5,745 bases of DNA, taken from positions 1 through 5,745 of the forward strand of contig PGZG01000121.1 in the NCBI GenBank assembly GCA_002840115.1, given 5' to 3'. The translations under genes were made by a program, and so were the position numbers. The stretch comes from Gammaproteobacteria bacterium HGW-Gammaproteobacteria-14. GTDB lineage: Bacteria; Pseudomonadota; Gammaproteobacteria; Pseudomonadales; Alcanivoracaceae. Within the stretch, counting starts at the first letter, position 1. Every line of letters begins with the position of its first letter. Of the stretch, positions 1 to 4,987 are shown one piece after another. The notes under the pieces were generated by a model, which had not been told where the DNA came from, did not search any database, and saw only the letters and a list, made by a program, of their open reading frames with translations.

Positions 1-890
1 TGGCGGTTAGCCAGAGAAAGAAAGTGCAAGGTGAATCGCGATGACAGGAAAATAATTAACGGCAGAATGATCGCCATGCCATACTGATTCATTAGTAGCC
101 ATTCTGGCCATAAATAGCGTTGAGCAAAGCCGTGGAGGATAACCTGGAACAGGGTGATCACCAGCGTCCAGAAAACGTAAAACAAATAGGCTGGCTCGCG
201 AATGGAGATATACAGGAAGAGGTTATAGAGCAGCATGATCACCATGCCGCCAATAAACAGCCCCTGCACCATAATGGCAGCGTGGCTGCGCTCGCTAAAC
301 TGGTCTGCGGGTACCAGCGTCAGAGGGATTTGCAGACTGTAAGTTCCGTTGGCCCGAATCAGCAGGGTGCGTGTTTCCTGTGCCGGAATCGTTACCGGGA
401 ACACTGGAGCATGGTAGGCCAACTGTCTTTCCGAGAAAGGTACGGACAGCCCTGCTCGTTGTTGATCCAGCGGTAGCGCATCGGTGCCGTTAAAGACAAA
501 CAGGTCAATTTCGCTGAGCAAGGAGTTGTCAACTTGTAGCAGCCAATTCGCCGTGGTTTCTGTGGTGTTTTTCAGTGTCAGCCGGAGCCAGCAGGTATCA
601 CGGCTAAACCCCTGATTGGGCATTCGTTGCACGGTTTGCCATGGTAGTGAGTTTTGTTGTCTTAACACTTGCGGAATAGTTGGGCTTTCTGAGTCTGGCG
701 CGCAGTGTTGCTGTAGGGCGTGGTAAGGGGTGATCGCCGTTGCCGGAACCGGCAGTAATAGCATGGGAGCGGCCGTTGATTTGACGGCTCCTGAGTTGGT
801 TGATGATGGCGTATCGGCACGGATCTCTGTTGCCCAAGACAGGCTCAGACTGAGTAAAAGTACTGACAATGTGATGCAGAGTCGATGCAT
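1..890 (-). CDS. 7TMR-DISM membrane sensor protein, N-terminal part (cut by the left window edge)
   Basis: Reading leftward from an ATG at 890-888, the frame stays open to the window edge: 296 codons with no stop. Residues 1-20 or 1-25 look like a signal peptide (MHR, then a Leu/Ser-rich hydrophobic core, with possible cleavage after SWA or IRA). Residues of about 40-190 resemble the periplasmic 7TMR-DISMED2 beta-sandwich sensor domain, including the characteristic CWLRLTLKN stretch at 100-108. Hydrophobic segments follow at about 204-227, 234-254 and 271-291. The first ends in LLYNLFLYISIREPAYLFYV (220-239), which is typical of the start of the 7TMR-DISM_7TM module. In known relatives a cytoplasmic GGDEF, histidine kinase or similar output domain follows, but that part lies outside the window, so the output is unknown. 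An in-frame TAG three codons upstream fixes this as the most upstream ATG. A modest ribosome site (GAGGA) lies 10 nt before it. The gene is divergent from the DUF2288 gene. The sensor family is well supported; the ligand is unknown. Confidence 0.88.
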   Translation of the reverse strand, partial: MHRLCITLSVLLLSLSLSWATEIRADTPSSTNSGAVKSTAAPMLLLPVPATAITPYHALQQHCAPDSESPTIPQVLRQQNSLPWQTVQRMPNQGFSRDTCWLRLTLKNTTETTANWLLQVDNSLLSEIDLFVFNGTDALPLDQQRAGLSVPFSERQLAYHAPVFPVTIPAQETRTLLIRANGTYSLQIPLTLVPADQFSERSHAAIMVQGLFIGGMVIMLLYNLFLYISIREPAYLFYVFWTLVITLFQVILHGFAQRYLWPEWLLMNQYGMAIILPLIIFLSSRFTLHFLSLANR

Positions 891-993
891 TACAGACTAT
901 TCCTCGCCACCGCCTGATAAGAGATAGCAAGGCCTGCGTTGTTGTGCGGTGATGTCCGTTGACGAGTCTCGCGTTCCATGGCTGTCGACTGCG

Positions 994-1021
994 TTGAAGT
1001 CTGTCAATCGGACTCTATGCT
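994..1021 (+). promoter_or_regulatory. Candidate sigma70 promoter for the DUF2288 gene
   Basis: TTGAAG at 994-999 and TATGCT at 1016-1021 are separated by 16 bp. Each hexamer matches the consensus at four of six positions. Transcription would start near 1028, giving a leader of about 88 nt before the ATG at 1116. This is a motif match only, with no other support. Confidence 0.3.
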
Positions 1022-1057
1022 GTCATTCAGGGCTCCGCAAGCTAGCGGCATTCACCA

Positions 1058-1076
1058 ATGGCGGGATAATCGCCAT
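1058..1076. repeat. Short inverted repeat in the leader of the DUF2288 gene
   Basis: ATGGCG (1058-1063) and CGCCAT (1071-1076) are perfect 6-bp complementary arms around a 7-nt loop (GGATAAT). The repeat lies about 40 nt upstream of the DUF2288 start codon, so it would form a hairpin in the mRNA leader or could be an operator. No U tract follows, so it is not an intrinsic terminator. It is short enough to have arisen by chance. Confidence 0.35.
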
Positions 1077-1115
1077 AATGCGCGCCCAAGCCACGGTCTC
1101 AAGCGCGGAGGAAAT

Positions 1116-1412
1116 ATGGCTGAGGATAAACAATCGCTGTTTGCTCATCTGAATGGGGAGACCGGGAAAATCGGTTGGCATGACCTGCAGCCTTGGTTTG
1201 CCAAGGGCGATACCCTGTGTGTCGCGCCGGGGGTTGATCTGGTGGCCGTTGCTGCGGCGCTGGCGGCGGATGACTCGGTGGCGGTAAAACGCTGGCTGGA
1301 CGCAGGTCAGCTTGGCCCGGTTCCGGTGGACCAGGCCTCGGCCTGGTTTGCTACCAAAGCCGAGGTCTGGGCGGTGGTGGTGTTGCCCTGGATTCTGGTA
1401 CAGCAAGCGTGA
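1116..1412 (+). CDS. DUF2288 domain-containing protein
   Basis: This is a 98-residue protein that fits the DUF2288 family over its whole length. Typical family features are the ETGKIGWHDLQPWFAKG stretch (15-31), the VAPGVDLVAVAAALAADDS block (36-54), a KRWLDAGQ segment (58-65) and the closing WAVVVLPWILVQ (85-96). It has no signal peptide. The hydrophobic stretches look like buried core strands and helices rather than membrane spans, so it is probably a small cytoplasmic protein. Its function is not known. The start at 1116 is chosen because a strong ribosome site, GGAGGA (1107-1112), lies just before it. The same frame is open upstream to an ATG at 978, but those 46 extra residues have no family similarity or ribosome site. 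The gene is convergent with the glutathione transferase gene, with only 39 bp between the stop codons. Confidence 0.88.
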   Translation: MAEDKQSLFAHLNGETGKIGWHDLQPWFAKGDTLCVAPGVDLVAVAAALAADDSVAVKRWLDAGQLGPVPVDQASAWFATKAEVWAVVVLPWILVQQA

Positions 1413-1451
1413 CCCGTACACTCCAAGGGTAACAACCATCGGGCGGCTGGC

Positions 1452-2111
1452 TTAGCGCTGCACCATGGTCTGGGCGGCTTCGATGATTTTTGCCGGGCTC
1501 ATGTCCTCAGGCACTTTTAGGCCTCGCAGTACGGCCTCTCTCTGGTAGAGCTGGTTCATCCATCGTTGCAGATGTTCCAGATCGCTGATGTCGACTCCGG
1601 ACCAGTTGTGGGTGCGGGCCCAGCAAAAGTTGGCGATATCGGCAATGGAGTAGTCCCCGGCCAGATATTCGTTGTCTTTCAGATGGCCATCAAGCACGGT
1701 CAGTAGTCGCTTTGACTCGTTCTGGTAGCGATCGATGGCGGCCTGAATTTTTTCCGGCATATAGCGGAAAAACACATTGGCCTGACCCATCATCGGGCCG
1801 ACGCCTCCCATCTGGAACATCAACCATTGAATCACCCGGGAGCGACCCCGGATATCGCTGGGTAACAGCTTGCCAGTTTTTTCCGCCAGGTAAATCATGA
1901 TGGCGCCGGATTCGAATACCGGGAAATTATCCTCTTCGCTGTCGACAATGGCGGGGATACGGCCGTTTGGGTTAATGGCCAGAAATTCCGGTTTTTTCTG
2001 TTCGCCTTGCATCAGGTTTAACGATGCCACGGTGTAGGGGAGGCCCAGCTCTTCCAGTGTTACGGAAGCTTTGTGGCCATTCGGGGTGGCAGCGGTGTAT
2101 AGGGTAATCAT
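1452..2111 (-). CDS. yfcG: Glutathione S-transferase, Nu-class (YfcG/YghU-like)
   Basis: This 219-residue cytosolic protein has the two-domain glutathione transferase layout. The N-terminal thioredoxin-like domain (about 1-80) carries LYTAATPNGHK (4-14), where Thr9 and Asn11 match the residues that E. coli YfcG uses in place of the usual catalytic Tyr, Ser or Cys. It also has a cis-proline motif, GRIPAIVD (50-57), and the glutathione-binding FESGAIMIYLAEKTG (66-80), with Glu67-Ser68 holding the gamma-glutamyl group. The helical C-terminal domain contains GGVGPMMGQ (102-110) and the YSIADIA N-capping motif, both typical of this class. YfcG-type enzymes bind two GSH or GSSG and act mainly as disulfide-bond reductases or organic hydroperoxide peroxidases, so a redox or detoxification role is likely; the actual substrate is not visible. 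A ribosome site, AGGAG, lies 5 nt before the ATG. The gene is transcribed alone, divergently from the radical SAM operon. The symbol reflects family membership; true orthology to E. coli yfcG is not proven. Confidence 0.9.
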   Translation of the reverse strand: MITLYTAATPNGHKASVTLEELGLPYTVASLNLMQGEQKKPEFLAINPNGRIPAIVDSEEDNFPVFESGAIMIYLAEKTGKLLPSDIRGRSRVIQWLMFQMGGVGPMMGQANVFFRYMPEKIQAAIDRYQNESKRLLTVLDGHLKDNEYLAGDYSIADIANFCWARTHNWSGVDISDLEHLQRWMNQLYQREAVLRGLKVPEDMSPAKIIEAAQTMVQR

Positions 2112-2204
2112 GGCAACTCCTGAGCGTATGGAGTAACAAGGATGCCTTAGCGGTCGTTATGTTGCACCGGGAGTCTTGCCAGTAAGCCATAGGTTGCGCG
2201 ATGA

Positions 2205-2224
2205 TACTGATCATATAGTCAGTA
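2205..2224. promoter_or_regulatory. 20-bp inverted repeat, possible operator between divergent genes
   Basis: TACTGA (2205-2210) and TCAGTA (2219-2224) are perfect 6-bp complementary arms separated by TCATATAG. The element sits 12 bp before the radical SAM start codon. It overlaps a TATAGT (2214-2219) that could be a plus-strand -10 and a TATGAT that could be a minus-strand -10. Its size, symmetry and AT-rich centre fit a binding site for a dimeric regulator controlling both directions. No regulator gene is adjacent, and the element could also be chance. Confidence 0.35.
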
Positions 2225-2237
2225 CTTGAGGCGACAA
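2210..2237 (-). promoter_or_regulatory. Candidate sigma70 promoter for the glutathione transferase gene
   Basis: Reading leftward, TTGTCG (2237-2232) and TATGAT (2215-2210) are spaced by 16 bp. Transcription would start near 2203 and leave a leader of roughly 90 nt before the ATG at 2111. The -35 hexamer touches the first base of the radical SAM start codon and the -10 lies inside the inverted repeat at 2205-2224. This is motif inspection only. Confidence 0.3.
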
Positions 2238-3277
2238 TGATCAAAGGACGTGGTGTCAGCGAGAATCCGGCGGGGCGATTTCAGAAGATTCGTATCGAGC
2301 GCGATGAGGGAGAGTCCGCCGTTGCGCCGCTGGCAACGGAGTATCGCAGTGAAATTGCCAAGTCCTTGATCACCTCCAACGATTCGCCGGATTTGCCGTT
2401 TCGCCACAGTATCAATCCCTATCGCGGTTGCGAGCATGGCTGCAGCTACTGCTTCGCCCGGCCGACCCACAGTTATCTGGACCTGTCGCCTGGGTTGGAT
2501 TTCGAGACCAAGATCATCTGTAAGGACAATGCGGTGGCTTTGCTGCAGCAGGCTTTTGGTAAAGACGGCTATCAATGCGAACCTGTGGTTATTGGAGCCG
2601 CCACCGATCCCTACCAGCCAATTGAGAAAACCCGGAGATTAACTCGTGGCCTGCTGGAGGTGTTTCTGGCCCATCGTCATCCGCTTGGGCTGATTACCAA
2701 AAGCGGGCTGATTCGTCGTGATCTGGATATTCTGGCGGCGCTGGCGGGGCAGCAGCTGGTGTCGGTGGCGGTGTCAGTGACGACACTGGATAATCCCCTC
2801 AAAACAAAGCTGGAGCCGCGGGCGAGTAATGGCAGTACACGCTTGGCAGTAATTCGCGAGTTATCCGCTGCGGGGGTGCCGGTGACAGCGCTGTTTGCGC
2901 CGGTGATCCCGTTTATTAATGACGATGAATTGGAAGAAGTGATTGCCCAGGTAGCGGAAGCCGGCGCCCAGCGGGCTGGCTATGTGATGTTGCGTTTGCC
3001 ATGGGAGTTGAAAGAATTGTGGCAGGGGTGGCTCGCGGAGCACTACCCGGATCGCGCTGAGCGGGTGATGTCGGTGATGCGTGATCTCCATGGAGGGCGA
3101 GAATATCAAAGCGGTTATTTTTCCCGGCAAGTCGGTCGTGGCCAGTGGGCCAGCCTGTTTGCCCAGCGTTTTGAAATTGCCTGCCGCCGAGCCGGGTTGG
3201 AGGGCCATGAGCTGCCGCCGCTGCGGACGGATTTATTCCGGGTGCCGTCCAAGCCTGATCAGCTGGTGTTGTGGTGA
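2237..3277 (+). CDS. PA0069-family radical SAM protein (SplB-like)
   Basis: This is a 346-residue protein of the radical SAM superfamily. The 4Fe-4S motif is a CxxxCxxC at Cys65, Cys69 and Cys72, within SINPYRGCEHGCSYCFARPT (58-77), a signature of the PA0069/Rv2578c branch related to the spore photoproduct lyase group (SplB-like). Further family features are GAATDPYQPIEK (119-130), a LITKSG strand (about 152-157), a KLEPRA segment and APVIPFINDDELEEV after the barrel core. The fold implies reductive cleavage of S-adenosylmethionine to a 5'-deoxyadenosyl radical, but the substrate of this branch is unknown. The sequence does not support calling it a DNA photoproduct lyase. The basic and acidic N-terminal 40 residues precede the barrel, as is usual here, and length is normal. 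The ATG at 2237 has GAGG (2228-2231) at 5 nt spacing. The alpha/beta hydrolase gene follows with a one-base overlap, so the two are probably cotranscribed and translationally coupled. Confidence 0.9.
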   Translation: MIKGRGVSENPAGRFQKIRIERDEGESAVAPLATEYRSEIAKSLITSNDSPDLPFRHSINPYRGCEHGCSYCFARPTHSYLDLSPGLDFETKIICKDNAVALLQQAFGKDGYQCEPVVIGAATDPYQPIEKTRRLTRGLLEVFLAHRHPLGLITKSGLIRRDLDILAALAGQQLVSVAVSVTTLDNPLKTKLEPRASNGSTRLAVIRELSAAGVPVTALFAPVIPFINDDELEEVIAQVAEAGAQRAGYVMLRLPWELKELWQGWLAEHYPDRAERVMSVMRDLHGGREYQSGYFSRQVGRGQWASLFAQRFEIACRRAGLEGHELPPLRTDLFRVPSKPDQLVLW

Positions 3278-3897
3278 TGATTGAATTTCTGATTGATGAA
3301 CCAGAAGGTAAGGTACATGCCACCCTGTTGCTGGCCCATGGCGCCGGTGCGCCCATGGATAGCGAGTTTATGAATGGAGTGGCGGCGGCACTGGCTGGCC
3401 AAAATGTGCGTGTGTTGCGATTTGAGTTTCCGTACATGGCGGAACGTCGCCGCAGTGGAAAGAAGAGGCCGCCGGATCGTGCTCCGATATTGTTGCAGAC
3501 CTTTGCTGAGGCGTTGGATGCGGCTGGAGGTGCGTCGCTGTTTATCGGTGGCAAATCCATGGGCGGGCGTATGGCCTCCATGCTGGCCGTCGAGCGCCGT
3601 TGTTGCGGCGTGATTTGCTTTGGTTATCCGTTTCATCCTCCGGGTAAGCCGGAGAAGACCAGGCTTGATCATTTGGCGGCTCTGCAGGCGCCGTTGTTGA
3701 TCTGTCAGGGAGAGAGAGATCCTTTCGGCAACCGCGAAGAGGTAACTGCCTATGGGTTGCCGAAACTGGTGCAGCTGCACTGGCTTGAGGATGGTAATCA
3801 TGATCTTGCACCGCGTAATAAATCTACTGCGACCCTTGAAGGCAACAGGACTTTGGCGGTCGCGGCAGCGCTGGCTTTTATGAACCGGGAGAAATAA
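3277..3897 (+). CDS. Alpha/beta hydrolase of the KANL3/Tex30-like family
   Basis: This is a 206-residue minimal alpha/beta hydrolase of the small bacterial KANL3/Tex30-like (COG3571-type) group. It has LLLAHGAGAPMDSEFM (17-32), where HGAGA forms the oxyanion region, and then the nucleophile elbow GGKSMGGRMAS (91-101) with Ser94. The likely acid is Asp148 in GERDPFG and the likely base His175 in EDGNHDL, so the catalytic triad is complete. There is no signal peptide, so it should be cytoplasmic. The substrate is unknown; an ester or thioester hydrolase is possible. The ATG at 3277 shares one base with the radical SAM stop codon (TGATG). GTG codons at 3271 and 3274 are in frame and would add two residues, but the TGATG arrangement is the more usual coupling. 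No clear ribosome site precedes it, consistent with re-initiation. Its 3' end overlaps the convergent GNAT/C39 gene by 20 bp. Confidence 0.87.
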   Translation: MIEFLIDEPEGKVHATLLLAHGAGAPMDSEFMNGVAAALAGQNVRVLRFEFPYMAERRRSGKKRPPDRAPILLQTFAEALDAAGGASLFIGGKSMGGRMASMLAVERRCCGVICFGYPFHPPGKPEKTRLDHLAALQAPLLICQGERDPFGNREEVTAYGLPKLVQLHWLEDGNHDLAPRNKSTATLEGNRTLAVAAALAFMNREK

Positions 3898-4987
3898 TCA
3901 CCGCAGTTCGCAGCCGGTCGCGACCAAAACGAGCCATACGGTCAAAATCGCTACGGGCAATCGGCAGGTATTGGCAATCCAGATCGGTTTGCAAGCCTTC
4001 TTCAGGGTCCGAGTCGTGTAGATAGAAAAACTCATCATCAAAGGCGGACAGCACCACCCAGTGGGGAACCCTTTTCCCATCCAGTTGCCAGGTGGAAATC
4101 AAAATCAGTGGAATGCCGCCTTTTTTTAGCGATTTGCTTAATTGTTGCTGGGAAATTTCACTGTGATGTACAGGGATTTTGAGTTTTTTTGCCTGACTGA
4201 CGAAATCCCTGTGTGCCAGCTCAATGATTTTCTTTTTATTTTCCGCCCGGACGCTGTCGATAAACAGCACTTGGTCACCACTGATCCAGACTTCTGCCTT
4301 GAAGCCACGCTTGCGTGCGGCGATGGCCAGGCCCAGTGGGTGGCAGCCACCATGGCCGGAGGTCATGAAAATAGTGGTGGCCTCTCGCCACAGGTGCATT
4401 TCCTCACTGATGTCCGGGGCAATGGATTTATCCAGTGCCTGCATGGCCATCAGCAGTGATGCCGGGCCACAGGTGAACTCGGTGTTCTGTCGATACCAGG
4501 GTACGGGCCGTTGCCAGTGGGAGGGATCAAACTGGCGGATGCGTTTTTGATAACGGAACGCATCCTGATGATCTTCGTAATAATCTTCGTATTCGCCAAA
4601 GCGGTAATAGCCGAGCTGTTCGTACAGTGCAATAGCGGCCGGGTTATCCTTGCGGACTTCCAGGCGCATATCAATTCGACCGGCTTCCCGGGCCGCTTGT
4701 TCGCCTGCCTCAATCAGCTTGCGGCCGATACCACGACCGCGCAGCGTGGTGTCTACAGCAATGGAATATAGCCGTGCCAGCCGGGTGCCGCGATGCAGAA
4801 TAATCAGCACATAACCGGCCAACACCTCATCCACGGTGATCACCAGAAATGCCCGGTGCTCGCTGTTAATCCAGCGACGAAAACTGCGGCGACTCAGGCG
4901 GTCCGTGTCAAAGGTGCGGTTTTCCAGTGCTTCCAATGCATCAAGATCAGAGAGCTGCACCGGGCGGATAACAATGTGTTCAGTCAA
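3878..4987 (-). CDS. GNAT acetyltransferase fused to a C39-like cysteine peptidase domain
   Basis: This is a 369-residue two-domain protein with no signal peptide, so it is probably cytoplasmic. Residues of about 4-150 are a RimI-like GNAT domain. The acetyl-CoA site is LYSIAVDTTLRGRGIGRK (73-90), followed by LEVRKDNPAAIALYEQLGY (109-127), the usual end of the fold. Residues of about 160-369 match C39-like peptidases. Gln167 and Cys173 lie in RQNTEFTCGPAS, His309 in VPHWVVLSAF, and Asp325 or Asp327 in LHDSDPEEG, so the papain-type catalytic residues appear intact. GNAT/C39 fusions of this order are a known proteobacterial protein type; the acetyl acceptor and cleaved substrate are unknown. 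The start is a TTG at 4987-4985 that overlaps the upstream peptidase stop as TTGA, with GAGGGG 8 nt before it. An ATG at 5107 is in frame, but would add 40 residues inside the upstream gene that do not belong to the GNAT fold. The stop lies inside the convergent hydrolase gene. Confidence 0.88.
   Translation of the reverse strand: MTEHIVIRPVQLSDLDALEALENRTFDTDRLSRRSFRRWINSEHRAFLVITVDEVLAGYVLIILHRGTRLARLYSIAVDTTLRGRGIGRKLIEAGEQAAREAGRIDMRLEVRKDNPAAIALYEQLGYYRFGEYEDYYEDHQDAFRYQKRIRQFDPSHWQRPVPWYRQNTEFTCGPASLLMAMQALDKSIAPDISEEMHLWREATTIFMTSGHGGCHPLGLAIAARKRGFKAEVWISGDQVLFIDSVRAENKKKIIELAHRDFVSQAKKLKIPVHHSEISQQQLSKSLKKGGIPLILISTWQLDGKRVPHWVVLSAFDDEFFYLHDSDPEEGLQTDLDCQYLPIARSDFDRMARFGRDRLRTAVIISPGS

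Larger units (their letters stand above)
891..1115. other. Divergent intergenic region between the 7TMR-DISM and DUF2288 genes
   Basis: These 225 bp separate two divergently transcribed genes and should hold promoters for both. On the plus strand I see one candidate sigma70 promoter and one short inverted repeat, listed separately. On the minus strand there is an exact TTGACA (1007-1002), but the hexamer 17 bp downstream (CAGCCA) is a poor -10, so I do not call a promoter for the sensor gene. Short open frames crossing the region have no ribosome site or recognisable protein family. Confidence 0.6.

Noticed and set aside
604..930. 108-residue minus-strand and 65-residue plus-strand (730-927) open frames over the sensor gene
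   Set aside because: Both overlap the signal peptide and DISMED2-coding region of the sensor, which has clear family features. Neither has a recognisable domain.
1002..1007. Perfect TTGACA on the minus strand as a -35 element for the sensor gene
   Set aside because: The hexamers 16-18 bp downstream (for example CAGCCA) do not resemble a -10 element.
978..1115. 46-residue N-terminal extension of the DUF2288 protein from an ATG at 978
   Set aside because: It has no ribosome site and no family similarity, and it covers the likely promoter. The ATG at 1116 has a strong GGAGGA before it.
1413..1451. Possible terminator between the convergent DUF2288 and glutathione transferase genes
   Set aside because: Only a 4-bp ACCC/GGGT pairing is present and no T tract follows it, so I do not call a terminator.
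1972..2244. 90-residue minus-strand frame covering the intergenic region upstream of the glutathione transferase
   Set aside because: It overlaps the start of the transferase in another frame. Its sequence has no family features, and it occupies the likely promoter and operator region.
2916..3581. 221-residue open frame on the minus strand, opposite the radical SAM and hydrolase genes
   Set aside because: It spans the junction of two well-supported plus-strand genes, has low-complexity Ala/Pro/Arg composition and matches no family I recognise. It is an antisense shadow.
3259..3801. 180-residue open frame on the minus strand, opposite the hydrolase gene
   Set aside because: It lies almost wholly antisense to a gene with an intact catalytic triad. 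Its Gln/Arg/His-rich composition is typical of antisense translation.
4142..4459. Plus-strand open frames at 4142-4459 and 4224-4550, opposite the C39-like domain
   Set aside because: The minus strand here encodes the conserved catalytic Cys motif and core of the peptidase domain. The plus-strand translations show no domain.
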